DNA of 64,000 nt from Bradyrhizobium sp. SRS-191 (GTDB taxonomy: Bacteria > Pseudomonadota > Alphaproteobacteria > Rhizobiales > Xanthobacteraceae), in contig NZ_JANBVS010000016.1 in the NCBI RefSeq assembly GCF_024586915.1, positions 115,643 to 179,642 on the forward strand. The letters are read 5' to 3'. Position 1 is the stretch's first letter. Each line of letters starts with the position of its first letter. This document shows positions 27,874-37,201 of this stretch, one piece after another. Position numbers and translations under genes: made by a program. The notes under the pieces are model-generated. The model was given only the letters and a program-made list of their open reading frames with translations, ran no database searches and was not told the origin of the DNA.

Positions 27874-29460
27874 ATGAGATTCGAAGGCATCGAAACAGTA
27901 CGTCGCATTCTCTGTGTGTTTCCGCGCTACACGTCGTCGTTCGGAACCTTCGAGCATGCCTATCCGCTCACGGACGGCATCCAGGCCTTCATGCCGCCGC
28001 AGGGGCTGTTGCTGATCGCGGCTTATCTTCCAAGCTCGTGGCAGGTGCGCTTCATCGACGAGAACATCCGCTCCGCGCAGGCGGAGGATTTTTCCTGGGC
28101 TGAAGCCGTGTTCGTCAGCGGTATGCACATCCAGCGCCAGCAGATGAACGACATCTGCCAGCGCGCGCACGCGTTCGATCTGCCGGTCGCGCTCGGCGGC
28201 CCTTCGGTCAGCGCCTGTCCCGATGATTATCCGAGCTTCGACTATCTGCATGTCGGCGAACTCGGCGATGCGACCGATGAGCTGATCAGGCGGCTGGCCC
28301 GCGATCCGTCGCGACCGGCCGAGCAGGTCGTGCTGCGCACCGGCGAGCGCGTGGCGATGACCGACTTTCCGGTCCCGGCCTATGAGCTCGCCGAGGTCAA
28401 GAAGTACTTCCTCGGCAGTATCCAGTATTCCAGCGGCTGCCCCTATCAATGCGAGTTCTGCGACATCCCCGGCCTCTATGGCCGCAACCCGCGCATCAAG
28501 AGCCCGCAGCAGATCATCGCCGAGCTCGACAAGCTCCGGGAATGCGGCGTCACCGGTTCGGTGTACTTCGTCGACGACAATTTCATCGGCAACCGCAAGG
28601 CGGCGATGGATCTGCTGCCGCATCTCATCGACTGGCAGAAGCGCACCGGCTACGTGATGCGGCTCGCCTGCGAGGCCACGCTCAACATCGCCAAGCGGCC
28701 CGAGATCCTGGAGAAGATGCGCGAGGCCTATTTCATCACGATCTTCTGTGGCATCGAGACGCCGGATCCGGATGCGCTGACGGCGATGCAGAAGGATCAC
28801 AACATGATGGTGCCGATCCTGGAGGGGATCAGGACCATCAACAGCTACGGCATGGAGGTGGTCTCCGGCATCATCATGGGGCTGGACACCGACACGCCGC
28901 AGACCGCGGACGCGCTGCTGCAATTCGTCGAAGAGAGCCGGATCCCGCTGCTCACGATCAATCTGCTGCAGGCGCTACCGAAGACGCCGCTGTGGGATCG
29001 TCTGGAACGGGAGGGCCGGCTGGTGCTCGACGACAGCCGTGATTCCAACGTCAAGTTCCTGATGCCCTATGACGAGGTGGTCACCGCCTGGCGGCGCTGC
29101 ATGGAGGTGGCCTATGAGCCCGAGCGGCTGTTCGCGCGCTTCAAGCATCAATGCGACAACACCTATTCCAACCGCATCAAGATGCCCGTCAGCGACGAGA
29201 TGAAGAGCTGGCCGAACGTCAGGCGGGGCCTCGTGATGATGGCCAAGATCGTCTGGAAGGTCGGCGTGCTCGGCGACTACAAGCGGCCGTTCTGGCGTTT
29301 TGCCTGGAGCCAGCTCCGGCGCGGCGAGATCGAGAACTTCATCGCGGTTGCCCTGATCGCGCATCACCTGATCATGTTCGCGCGCGCTGCGTCTCGTGGC
29401 CATCAGAACGCGTCGAACTATTCGATTCGCCTCCGGGAGGCCGCCCTTCCGGCAGGGTGA
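27874..29460 (+). CDS. hpnP: Hopanoid C-2 methylase (B12-binding radical SAM)
   Basis: 528 residues from ATG 27874, preceded by GCGAGGG; an in-frame upstream TTG has its ribosome site on the wrong side. The N-terminal ~150 residues are a cobalamin-binding domain (FMPPQGLLLIAAYLP, ALGGPSVSA). The radical-SAM motif CPYQCEFC lies at ~189-196, followed by DIPGLYGRNPRIK and YFVDDNFIGN. HpnP adds the 2-methyl group to hopanoids at the inner membrane, using SAM and B12. It opens the hopanoid island and has an EcfG promoter upstream. Confidence 0.92.
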   Translation: MRFEGIETVRRILCVFPRYTSSFGTFEHAYPLTDGIQAFMPPQGLLLIAAYLPSSWQVRFIDENIRSAQAEDFSWAEAVFVSGMHIQRQQMNDICQRAHAFDLPVALGGPSVSACPDDYPSFDYLHVGELGDATDELIRRLARDPSRPAEQVVLRTGERVAMTDFPVPAYELAEVKKYFLGSIQYSSGCPYQCEFCDIPGLYGRNPRIKSPQQIIAELDKLRECGVTGSVYFVDDNFIGNRKAAMDLLPHLIDWQKRTGYVMRLACEATLNIAKRPEILEKMREAYFITIFCGIETPDPDALTAMQKDHNMMVPILEGIRTINSYGMEVVSGIIMGLDTDTPQTADALLQFVEESRIPLLTINLLQALPKTPLWDRLEREGRLVLDDSRDSNVKFLMPYDEVVTAWRRCMEVAYEPERLFARFKHQCDNTYSNRIKMPVSDEMKSWPNVRRGLVMMAKIVWKVGVLGDYKRPFWRFAWSQLRRGEIENFIAVALIAHHLIMFARAASRGHQNASNYSIRLREAALPAG

Positions 29461-29846
29461 AGGCCTGACGTCGATGGGGGGTCGTGGAGGGCCGTGCGGG
29501 CAGTGCCTCTGATGCCCATCCAGGGTGATGCCCCATCCCCCGGGGGATGCTTGAGTTCGTCAGGAGTCCGGCCGCCTCGGGCCGCCGCCCGAACTCTTTT
29601 CAAGCCGGATAGAATCGTGGCGTGATCGCATCCGGTGCAGGCTCTCCGTGTTGTGTGGCTCGCACGGTTGCGGCCGGGGCGTGAACCCTGCTAGACCCGG
29701 CCGGACAAATTTCTGCGTGTTTTCAAGGATTAGCTTCGGCTGTGGGCCACAATGCGGTCATGTCAGCTTCGCTGAGTGGCCTTATTTCTGCCCTATGCGC
29801 TCAGGCCTCCCCGAATGGGCCGCGCCGTAACCACTGGACCCCCCGT
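29461..29846. other. Intergenic region, 386 bp
   Basis: No gene or clear promoter seen. A short palindrome, CATCCCCCGGGGGATG (around 29527-29546), could form a hairpin after hpnP but is not followed by a T-run. Confidence 0.45.
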
Positions 29847-32204
29847 ATGCTGGAAGTCAGGCACGACAACGAAGTCCATGTCGAGAAGGTCGAGCAGCGG
29901 CCGGCCGACAGCATCGCCTTCGGATTGGAGCGCGTCGGCCTCCTGGCGGTCAAGGTGCCGGTCCTGTCCTGCATCGTCCTGCTGGTCCTGATCGTTGCCG
30001 CCGTGTTCGGCATCAAGCGCATCCAGATCGACGATTCGCTGAGCCAGCTGTTCCGCTCGGACAGCAAGGAATTCCACCAGTACGAGGAGGTCACCAAGAA
30101 GTTCCCGGCTGAGGAATTCGATGTGCTCGTCGTGGTCGAGGGCAAGACGCTGCTGGCACGCCAGAACCTCGAGAAGCTCCGCGACTTCGTCACCGACCTC
30201 CAGCTGGTGGAGGGGACCCGCGGCCTGGTGTCGCTGTTCTCGGCCCGCCAGGCGCCGGCGCCCGGCAAGCTGCCGGCGGCGCTGTTTCCCTCCGAGCTTC
30301 CGGAGGGCGATGCCTATGACAAGTTCATCGAGACGGTGAAGTCCAACGAGATCATCCGCGGCAAGCTGTTATCGGAAGACGGGACGCTCGCGCTGATCGT
30401 GCTGTCGCTCGAGCCCAAGGTGGTCGCCTCGAACGACCTCGGCAAGGTGGTCGGCGATATCAGAAAGCTGATGACGGATGATCTCGGCGACACCGGTCTG
30501 AACGTGCAGCTCTCCGGCGTGCCGGTCATGCAGCTCGAGATCCGCAACGCGGTCGCGCGTGACGGACTGACCTACAACGTTCTCGGCATTCTCGCCGGCT
30601 GCATCATCGCCATCATCTTCTTCCGCAAGGTGTCCTTCATGATCGCGGCGGCGTTTCCGCCGCTGATCGCGATCCTGCTTGCGCTCGGCGCGCTCGGCTG
30701 GGCCAATTTCAATCTGAACATGTTCCTGAACGTGATGACGCCGCTCATCATGGTCATCAGCTTCTCGGATTCGATGCAGCTGACCTTCGCCGCGCGCGAC
30801 CGGCTGATTGCCGGGCAGGACAAGTTCACAGCCTTCAAGAATGCGGTGCTGGTCGTCGGTCCCGCCTGCGTGCTGACCCACGCCACCGCGGGCATTTCCT
30901 TCATTGCCCTGCAGTTCTCCGACAGCGACCTGATCCGCAAGTTCGGCGAGGCGGGCCTCGCTGCCACCGTCATCGCGCTGATTGCGGTGCTGTCGCTGGT
31001 GCCGGTGTTCGGCGTGCTCCTGGTGCGCAACGAGAAGCTGTTCGCGGTGAAATTCCAGGGCGCCGATGCCGGCGTCCAGGCGCTGCGCAATTTCTGCTAC
31101 TGGATCGCGGTGCGCATGGTCGGCCGGCCCGGCCTGTTCAGCCTGATCGCCGTGATCTTCGTCGGCGGCCTCGCGGTGGTCTATGCCAGCCTCGAGCCGC
31201 GCTACCGTCTCGCCGACCAGGTGCCGGACAAGCAGCAGGCGGTGGCGGCGAGCAACCGGCTCGATGCCAAGCTGACCGGCGCCAATCCGGTCAATGTGCT
31301 CATTCAATTCCCGAAGGGCGCCTCGCTCTACGCGCCGGAGACCCTGCAGACCATCGCCGACGTCCACGCCACCGTCGAGAAGACCGCCGGCGTCGGCAAC
31401 GTCTGGTCGGTCGAGACGCTCAGGCGCTGGCTCGCCGAGAAGGCGCAATCGTCGGATACCGCGACCTTGCAGGAATACGTCAACCTGATCCCTGAGCACC
31501 TGGTGCGCCGCTTCATCGACAAGGAGCAGGACGCCGTGGTGGTCGCGGGCCGCGTCCCCGATCTCGATTCCAGCCAGCTGCTGCCGGTGGTCGACAAGCT
31601 CGACCACGAACTCGACGCAGTCAGGAAGAAGCACCCGGGCTATGAGGTCGCGGTGACCGGCCTTGCCGCGATTGCCGCGCGCAACTCGGCGAGCATGATC
31701 CAGAAGCTCAACCACGGACTGACCATCGAATTCGCTCTGGTGGCGATGTTCATCGGCCTCGCCTTCCGCTCATGGGTGGTGATGCTGGCCTGCATCCTGC
31801 CCGGCATCTTCCCGGTCGTGATGTCCGGCACCTTGCTGTGGGCCATGGGGGAGGGGCTGCAATTCGCCAGCGTGGTGGCGCTGACGGTGTCCTTCGGTCT
31901 CGGCCTGTCCGCGACCATTCACTTCCTCAACCGTCTCAGAATGGAGAGCGCGCCCGGTGTCAGCGCCGCCGTCGCGGTCGAGCGCGCCACCGTGCTGGTC
32001 GGCCCGGCCTTGATCCTCACCACGGTGGTGCTGGCCTGCGGCCTCGTCGTCACCGTGTTCTCGGATCTGCCGTCGCTGCGGCTGTTCGGCTGGCTCAGCG
32101 CGTTCTCGATGGTGGCGGCGCTGTTTGCCGACCTCTTCATCCTCCGGCCGACGGCGATGTTTTTGATCAACCTGTCGCAGAAGCTGAAGCGTAAGCCGGT
32201 GTGA
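29847..32204 (+). CDS. MMPL/RND-family membrane protein, HpnN-like paralogue
   Basis: 785 residues from ATG 29847 (MLEVRHDNE). Layout: one membrane helix (~40-60), a periplasmic domain of ~200 residues, five to six helices with sterol-sensing/MMPL features (VMTPLIMVISFSDSMQLTF), a second periplasmic domain and a final helix bundle (ALTVSFGLGLSATIHFLNRL). That two-repeat layout matches HpnN at 41016, but the two are not close copies. Such proteins move lipids between membranes. Location right after hpnP suggests a hopanoid or related lipid, as inference. The start is uncertain; longer in-frame starts exist from 29742. Confidence 0.85.
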   Translation: MLEVRHDNEVHVEKVEQRPADSIAFGLERVGLLAVKVPVLSCIVLLVLIVAAVFGIKRIQIDDSLSQLFRSDSKEFHQYEEVTKKFPAEEFDVLVVVEGKTLLARQNLEKLRDFVTDLQLVEGTRGLVSLFSARQAPAPGKLPAALFPSELPEGDAYDKFIETVKSNEIIRGKLLSEDGTLALIVLSLEPKVVASNDLGKVVGDIRKLMTDDLGDTGLNVQLSGVPVMQLEIRNAVARDGLTYNVLGILAGCIIAIIFFRKVSFMIAAAFPPLIAILLALGALGWANFNLNMFLNVMTPLIMVISFSDSMQLTFAARDRLIAGQDKFTAFKNAVLVVGPACVLTHATAGISFIALQFSDSDLIRKFGEAGLAATVIALIAVLSLVPVFGVLLVRNEKLFAVKFQGADAGVQALRNFCYWIAVRMVGRPGLFSLIAVIFVGGLAVVYASLEPRYRLADQVPDKQQAVAASNRLDAKLTGANPVNVLIQFPKGASLYAPETLQTIADVHATVEKTAGVGNVWSVETLRRWLAEKAQSSDTATLQEYVNLIPEHLVRRFIDKEQDAVVVAGRVPDLDSSQLLPVVDKLDHELDAVRKKHPGYEVAVTGLAAIAARNSASMIQKLNHGLTIEFALVAMFIGLAFRSWVVMLACILPGIFPVVMSGTLLWAMGEGLQFASVVALTVSFGLGLSATIHFLNRLRMESAPGVSAAVAVERATVLVGPALILTTVVLACGLVVTVFSDLPSLRLFGWLSAFSMVAALFADLFILRPTAMFLINLSQKLKRKPV

Positions 32205-32237
32205 GGAAAGGGGCTTGTCCAAGCCCCAACCACAACT

Positions 32238-32340
32238 GTCATCGCCCGGCTCGACCGGGCGATCCAGTACGCCGCGGCCTATCGGCCCTATCACGTCCGC
32301 CTCTGGAATACTGGATCGCCCGGTCAAGCCGGGCGATGAC
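32238..32340. repeat. Dispersed palindromic repeat, family E
   Basis: 103 bp: GTCATCGCCCGGCTCGACCG at the left pairs with the right end (CGGTCAAGCCGGGCGATGAC), and inner GATCCAGTA pairs with TACTGGATC. It lies just after the RND gene. A decayed relative is at 16387-16478. Confidence 0.85.
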
Positions 32341-32388
32341 AGCGGGGGTTTCGATGGGCGTCCGATTCCTGCGGAGGCATCGCAAAAC

Positions 32389-32419
32389 AAAACGGCCCTG
32401 ACATCGTCAGGGCCGTTTG
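32389..32419. terminator. Bidirectional intrinsic terminator
   Basis: A perfect 13-bp stem (AAACGGCCCTGAC / GTCAGGGCCGTTT) with a 3-base loop. On the minus strand it is followed by TTGTTTTG, so it terminates the secreted-protein gene at 32441-32935; on the plus strand it could stop the RND gene. Confidence 0.85.
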
Positions 32420-32440
32420 CTTATTCAGACGCTGAGCCGA

Positions 32441-32935
32441 TCAGGTCTTCGACATCGTGATGTTGACGCCGCGGATCTCGCCCTTGGAGGAGATCTGCAC
32501 GACCTGCTTGTTGCCGTTGGTCCTCAGGTTGATGCTGGCGGCGAAGCCGGCGGCCTGGACGAACACGTCGATCTGGCCGTTGCCGGCGGTGCCCTGCAGC
32601 TCACCGTTCACGTTGCGGCTCGATTCGCTCCAGTTGCCGGAGATGCGGTCACCCTGGCTGGTGACGTCGCTGGTCAGCAGGAACTTGTAGCTGTCGCTGG
32701 CGCATTGCAGGCTCTGCTTGAGATTGGCGCCGGCCACCTTGTAGCTGGCCTTGCAGCGGATGCGCTCGGTGGTGCCGTCGGACAGCGCGACCGTGCCGTT
32801 GCCGGACCACGAGCCGTCGAAGCCGGCGAACGGGCCCGACTGCGCATGAACGGCCGACGCCGAGACAATGAGCGCGACGCCGAGACCGGCGGCCTTGACG
32901 AGGCGTCCCGAGAGAGGTGAGCCGAACAGTTTCAT
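32441..32935 (-). CDS. Conserved secreted protein, unknown function
   Basis: 164 residues from ATG 32935 (MKLFGSPLSG); an in-frame ATG six codons upstream is also possible. The signal peptide ends around SAVHAQ (~30). The mature part starts FAGFDGSWSGNGTVALSDG, with repeated beta-strand pattern and two cysteines (RIRCKASYK, SLQCASDS) likely to form a disulfide. The GSW.G.G opening resembles lipocalin-like periplasmic proteins, but I cannot name a family. It points away from the hopanoid genes. Confidence 0.78.
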   Translation of the reverse strand: MKLFGSPLSGRLVKAAGLGVALIVSASAVHAQSGPFAGFDGSWSGNGTVALSDGTTERIRCKASYKVAGANLKQSLQCASDSYKFLLTSDVTSQGDRISGNWSESSRNVNGELQGTAGNGQIDVFVQAAGFAASINLRTNGNKQVVQISSKGEIRGVNITMSKT

Positions 32936-32988
32936 ATCGAGTTTCCCATCCAAAATGACACCGTTGTGCCGGCGTGTGTCGCCGCTTC

Positions 32989-33003
32989 GAACACTTGGTG
33001 TTC
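32989..33003. promoter_or_regulatory. Candidate operator palindrome
   Basis: GAACAC-TTG-GTGTTC, a perfect 6-bp inverted repeat with 3-base spacer, 53 bp upstream of the minus-strand secreted-protein gene. Position fits an operator; the regulator is unknown. The rest of the 463-bp gap to 33398 shows nothing else. Confidence 0.3.
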
Positions 33004-33398
33004 TCGCCGAACGTTAGGTTCAAATGACGACCAGTCCGGCGCTTTGCAAGACGGCATCACGTGCCTGCCGCACCCGCGCCCGCGCGAAAAGCGGCTGCAG
33101 AGCTCGCCCTCAAAGCTCCGACGGCGCTGCATCTAACGGTCCGCGCGGCATGCTTGCAACAGCCAAATGCGAAAAACGTGGCGTCAGAATAATGCCCTAG
33201 TATCAACGCCTTGTTTGTGCCAAAGCTGTGATCGCCGAGCTTGATCGCTCGGCAACATAGGGCGCGAATTTGGCCGCATTTGGCAGCGTAGCTCCGGCGC
33301 TGGGGGGCTTGCGGTCCTTGCCGAACCAAACAGGTGTTTCCCGGTCCGCATCGGCGATCCCCGGGAGGTTGCCTCTGCTGTCAAAATGAAGGAACACG

Positions 33399-33632
33399 AT
33401 GCGTAAGATTTGCCTGGCACTTTCCCTGCTGTCGCTGACCATGTCCACCGGCGCCTTCGCACAAGGCGCGCGTGGCACCGCCGAGGAGCAGGCGGCCTGC
33501 ACCCGTGACGTTCAGAAGTTCTGCCGTTCCGTGATCGATCAGGGCGACTTCACCATCCTGGCGTGCCTCAAGGAGAACCGCCCCAAGATCAGCGCCGACT
33601 GCGACAAGGTGCTCAAGAACCACAACCAGTAA
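33399..33632 (+). CDS. Small secreted cysteine-rich-repeat protein
   Basis: 77 residues from ATG 33399, with AAGGA upstream. Signal peptide 1-~22 (cleavage after AFA). The mature 55 residues have four cysteines (AACTRD, KFCRS, LACLKEN, ADCDK), spaced like one cysteine-rich GLG1-type repeat, with the typical C-L-x2-N-x3-I-S-x2-C ending. Probably periplasmic with two disulfides. No specific role is known; it sits between hpnP and hpnC. Confidence 0.75.
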   Translation: MRKICLALSLLSLTMSTGAFAQGARGTAEEQAACTRDVQKFCRSVIDQGDFTILACLKENRPKISADCDKVLKNHNQ

Positions 33633-33853
33633 GCGGTTGCCGTCCGGGAGGCTTGCTTCCGGATCGTGGTTAACGGTCGCCGGTCTGCCCCGTCAGGGGC
33701 GGACGGCGGCCTGTCTGTATTGGCGGTCCCCTATCGATTGCATTGGTTTTGGCTGGATCTTCGCCTATATGGAGGCCAGCAATCCGTTCGCATGAGCGAA
33801 GCGGCGGGCATTGTTTTCGGTAGCGCCCTTTCAACCTGATAGCTGTTTCGTCC

Positions 33854-34729
33854 ATGACCACCGCGAGCGATTTGCGATCCGGCAAGACACACCGGGACGA
33901 GAACTTTCCGGTCGCCTCGTGGATCATCCGTCCCGAGCACCGGGCGTTGATTCTCGCGTTCTACAATTTCGTGCGCACCGCCGATGACATCGCCGATCAC
34001 CCCAGCCTGCCGGGTGATGAGAAGCTGCGGCTGCTCGATCTGCTCGAGGCCGAGCTGACGGGAACAGGCGAGACCCAGGACGTCGCGGTCGGCTTGCGCC
34101 GGGCGCTGGCCGAGCGCGGCATGCCGCCGCGCCACGCGCTCGACCTGCTGGTCGCGTTCCGCATGGACGTGACCAAGCTGCGCTACGAGAACTGGGACGA
34201 GGTGATCCACTATTGCCGCTATTCGGCGATGCCGGTCGGCCGCTTCATGCTCGACGTGCACGGTGAATCCACCGCCACCTGGCCGGCCTCGGACGCGATC
34301 TGCGCCGGCCTGCAGATCAACAACCACCTGCAGGATTGCGGCAAGGACTATCGGGCGCTCAACCGCGTGTATCTGCCGCGCGACGCGCTGGCTGAGGCCG
34401 GCGCGACCGTCGAGATGCTCGGCGAGGCCAAGTCATCTCCTCAGCTCCTGAGCTGCCTGCAGAAGCTCGCGGTGCGCAACGCGGCGCTGCTCGAGGAGGG
34501 CAGGGACCTCAACAGCGGCGTCAAGGATTTCCGGTTCGGGCTGGAGATCGCGGTCATTCAGGCGTTTGCCGACCGTATCGTCGCGCTGCTCCAGGTGCGG
34601 GATCCGCTCAGCGAGCGCGTCCACCTTTCGCCGACTGGCATGCTCGGCCTCACCTTCACGTCGGTGGTGGGCGAGATCGGCCGCCGCGTCGCCGGTCGCC
34701 ATCCCCAGACCAAATCGGCGGGCGCATGA
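33854..34729 (+). CDS. hpnC: Squalene biosynthesis protein HpnC (hydroxysqualene synthase)
   Basis: A 291-residue member of the squalene/phytoene synthase fold. The first acidic motif is ADDIAD (~48); the second is replaced by NNHLQDCGKD, as is usual in HpnC. In the three-step route from farnesyl diphosphate to squalene, HpnD makes presqualene diphosphate, HpnC turns it into hydroxysqualene and HpnE reduces that. It overlaps hpnD by 4 bp (ATGA). No ribosome site is obvious; a short promoter region of 221 bp precedes it. Confidence 0.93.
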   Translation: MTTASDLRSGKTHRDENFPVASWIIRPEHRALILAFYNFVRTADDIADHPSLPGDEKLRLLDLLEAELTGTGETQDVAVGLRRALAERGMPPRHALDLLVAFRMDVTKLRYENWDEVIHYCRYSAMPVGRFMLDVHGESTATWPASDAICAGLQINNHLQDCGKDYRALNRVYLPRDALAEAGATVEMLGEAKSSPQLLSCLQKLAVRNAALLEEGRDLNSGVKDFRFGLEIAVIQAFADRIVALLQVRDPLSERVHLSPTGMLGLTFTSVVGEIGRRVAGRHPQTKSAGA

Positions 34730-35565
34730 CCCTCGAAGCAACCGCAGAGAATATCGACCACGGCACGGCTGCCTCGGGCAGCTCGTTCTACGCGGCCATG
34801 CGCATCTTGCCGCGTGCGCAGCGCGACGCGATGTTCCAGGTCTACAGTTTCTGCCGCGAGGTCGACGACATCGCCGATTCCGACGGCCCGCGACCCGAGC
34901 GGCTGGCGGCCCTGCAGAAATGGCGTGACGACATCGACGCACTGTATCGGGGCAACCCGCCGGCGCGGCTGCACGACTACGTCAGTTCGGTGAAGACGTT
35001 CGGGCTCAAGCGCGAGGATTTCCTCGCCATCATCGACGGCATGGAGATGGACGTGCCGCAGGAGATCCGCGCGCCGGATCTGGCGACGCTCGATCTGTAT
35101 TGCGACCGGGTGGCCAGCGCCGTCGGTCGCCTCTCGGTTCGCATCTTCGGCATGCCGGAGGAGGATGGCATCCTGCTCGCCCATCACCTCGGCCGTGCGC
35201 TGCAGCTCACCAACATCCTGCGCGACATCGATGAGGATGCCGGCATCGGCCGGCTCTATCTTCCCCGCGAGGCGCTGCTGTTCGCCGGCATCACCGGTGA
35301 CGACCCGGCCAAGGTGATGCAGGAGCGCGCGCTGCCGAAGGTCTGCAACTCCGTTGCCGTCCGGGCGAAGACGCATTTCGAGAAGGCCGACGAGATCATG
35401 CGGCGCAATCGCCGCCGCGCGGTGCGCGCGCCTCGCATCATGTCGAAATACTACCGCGCCGTGTTCGATCTCCTGATGGACCGCGGCTTCGCGCTGCCGC
35501 GCGAGCCCGTCCGCGTGAGCAAGCTCACGAAGATCGGCATCATCCTCCGCTACGCTTTCATCTGA
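34726..35565 (+). CDS. hpnD: Presqualene diphosphate synthase
   Basis: A 279-residue squalene/phytoene synthase family protein with both aspartate-rich motifs intact: EVDDIADSD (~46) and LTNILRDIDEDA (~165). HpnD condenses two farnesyl diphosphates to presqualene diphosphate. Its start overlaps hpnC by 4 bp and its stop overlaps the hpnE start by one base (TGATG), so the three genes are translationally coupled. Confidence 0.95.
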   Translation: MTLEATAENIDHGTAASGSSFYAAMRILPRAQRDAMFQVYSFCREVDDIADSDGPRPERLAALQKWRDDIDALYRGNPPARLHDYVSSVKTFGLKREDFLAIIDGMEMDVPQEIRAPDLATLDLYCDRVASAVGRLSVRIFGMPEEDGILLAHHLGRALQLTNILRDIDEDAGIGRLYLPREALLFAGITGDDPAKVMQERALPKVCNSVAVRAKTHFEKADEIMRRNRRRAVRAPRIMSKYYRAVFDLLMDRGFALPREPVRVSKLTKIGIILRYAFI

Positions 35566-36812
35566 TGACCAAGACCGCTCACATCATCGGCGCCGGGATC
35601 TCCGGCTTCTCCGCCGGCGTGCGGCTCGCCAATGCGGGCTACACCGTCCATGTCCACGAGGCGACGCAGCAGCTCGGCGGCCGTTGCCGCTCGTACTATG
35701 ACGCCGCGACCGACCTCGTGATCGACAACGGCAATCATCTGTTGCTGTCGGCCAATCACCACGTGCTCACTTACGCCCGCACGATCGGCTCGGAGGCGGG
35801 GCTGGTCGGTCCGAAGGACGCGCAGTTCGCCTTCGTCGACATCAAGACCGGGCAGCGCTGGCTGCTCGATCTCGGCAGCGGCCGGCTGCCGCTGTGGGTG
35901 TTCGACGAAAGCCGCCGCGTACCCGATACCAAGCTCGGCGACTATCTGGCGCTGTCGCCGCTGATCTGGGCCGGCACCTCCAAGACCATCGGCAGCACCA
36001 TCCCTTGCAAGGGGACGCTGTATGACCGCCTCGTGCAGCCGCTGCTGCTGGCGGCGCTGAACTGCGATCCGCCGGAAGGCTCGGCCGGGCTCGCCGGCGC
36101 CATCGTACGCGAGACCTTGCTGGCCGGCGGGCAGGCCTGCCGTCCCCTGATCGCGCGCGATGGCCTCTCGGGCGTGCTGATCGACCCGGCCGTGAAGTTC
36201 CTGGAAGGCAAGGGTGGCAGTGTCCGGATCGGCCGCGAGCTCCGCGGTCTCGAAAGTGCGGGCGGTCGCGTCACCGGCCTCAAGTTCGGCGACGACACCG
36301 TCGCGCTCGGGCCGTCTGATGTCGTCGTGCTGGCGGTGCCGCCGCGGCCGGCGATGGGGCTGCTGCCGGGCCTGACCGGGCCGACCAAATATCGCGCCAT
36401 CGTCAATGCTCATTTCCGCATCACGCCGCCGAAGGACGCGCCGGCCTTGCTCGGCGTCGTGGGTGGCCTCGTCGAATGGCTGTTCGCCTTCCCGCAGCGG
36501 CTGTCGGTGACCATCAGCAATGGCGACCGGCTGGTCGACATGCCGCGCGAGGAACTCGCCACGGCGATCTGGGCCGACGTCTGCAAGGCCGCCGGCATCT
36601 CGGCCGCGCTGCCGCCCTGGCAGATCGTCCGCGAGCGCCGCGCCACCTTCGAGGCGACGCCCGAGCAGAACGCGCTGCGCCCGGGCGTGAAGACCGCCTT
36701 TGGCAATCTCGCTCTGGCCGGCGACTGGACCGACACCGGCCTGCCGGCGACGATCGAAGGCTCGGTACGCTCCGGCGACCGGGCCGCCGATCTGTTGCTG
36801 GGGCAGGGCTGA
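35565..36812 (+). CDS. hpnE: Hydroxysqualene dehydroxylase (squalene-associated FAD-dependent desaturase)
   Basis: 415 residues, with an N-terminal FAD dinucleotide-binding motif (HIIGAGISGFSAGVRLANAG) and a C-terminal FAD loop (LALAGDWTDTGLPATIEGSV). This is the amine-oxidase/phytoene-desaturase family; HpnE makes squalene from hydroxysqualene. It is the third gene of the hpnCDE unit. The cyclase gene normally expected next is absent. Confidence 0.93.
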   Translation: MTKTAHIIGAGISGFSAGVRLANAGYTVHVHEATQQLGGRCRSYYDAATDLVIDNGNHLLLSANHHVLTYARTIGSEAGLVGPKDAQFAFVDIKTGQRWLLDLGSGRLPLWVFDESRRVPDTKLGDYLALSPLIWAGTSKTIGSTIPCKGTLYDRLVQPLLLAALNCDPPEGSAGLAGAIVRETLLAGGQACRPLIARDGLSGVLIDPAVKFLEGKGGSVRIGRELRGLESAGGRVTGLKFGDDTVALGPSDVVVLAVPPRPAMGLLPGLTGPTKYRAIVNAHFRITPPKDAPALLGVVGGLVEWLFAFPQRLSVTISNGDRLVDMPREELATAIWADVCKAAGISAALPPWQIVRERRATFEATPEQNALRPGVKTAFGNLALAGDWTDTGLPATIEGSVRSGDRAADLLLGQG

Positions 36813-36886
36813 CCTCGCCGGCTCGTCGGGGCGTCGTCGACCCCGCCACGCTTCGGAGATGCCGAGCAGGGCTTCCCACCACCGGT

Positions 36887-37039
36887 GTCGTCCCGGCCTC
36901 CGCGCCGGGACCCATACGCCGCGGCGGTCGTGGTGAGAACACGGTGCCGGTCGAGCGGGTTCAACCAACGGGCTTCACGGCGTATGGGTCCCGGATCGGC
37001 GCCCCAACGCTGCGCGTTGCCGGGCTTGTCCGGGACGAC
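36887..37039. repeat. Dispersed palindromic repeat, family D, copy 2
   Basis: 153 bp with outer GTCGTCCCGG / CCGGGACGAC and inner CGGGACCCATACGCC / GGCGTATGGGTCCCG arms. It is flanked on both sides by ACCGGT, extending the inverted repeat to 36881-37045. Same family as 16154-16308. Confidence 0.85.
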
Positions 37040-37182
37040 ACCGGTGCGTTGGCGCGAGTCGGCTGCGGGCTTTCCTGTTTCGGCCGAATCCTGCCGGGAC
37101 GACCGCGCTCCCGACGTGAGTCTCACATCTTCGTGGCGCAGTTTTTGCTTAAAGTTCCATCAGCGGTGATGCTTCGTCGCCT

Positions 37183-37201
37183 CTGTTCCACCGTGGAACA
37201 G
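37183..37201. promoter_or_regulatory. Perfect 19-bp palindrome upstream of hpnG
   Basis: CTGTTCCACCGTGGAACAG: two 9-bp arms around one base, 211 bp before the hpnG start. It is too short for a terminator and looks like a dimeric regulator site. No regulator gene is nearby. Confidence 0.35.
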
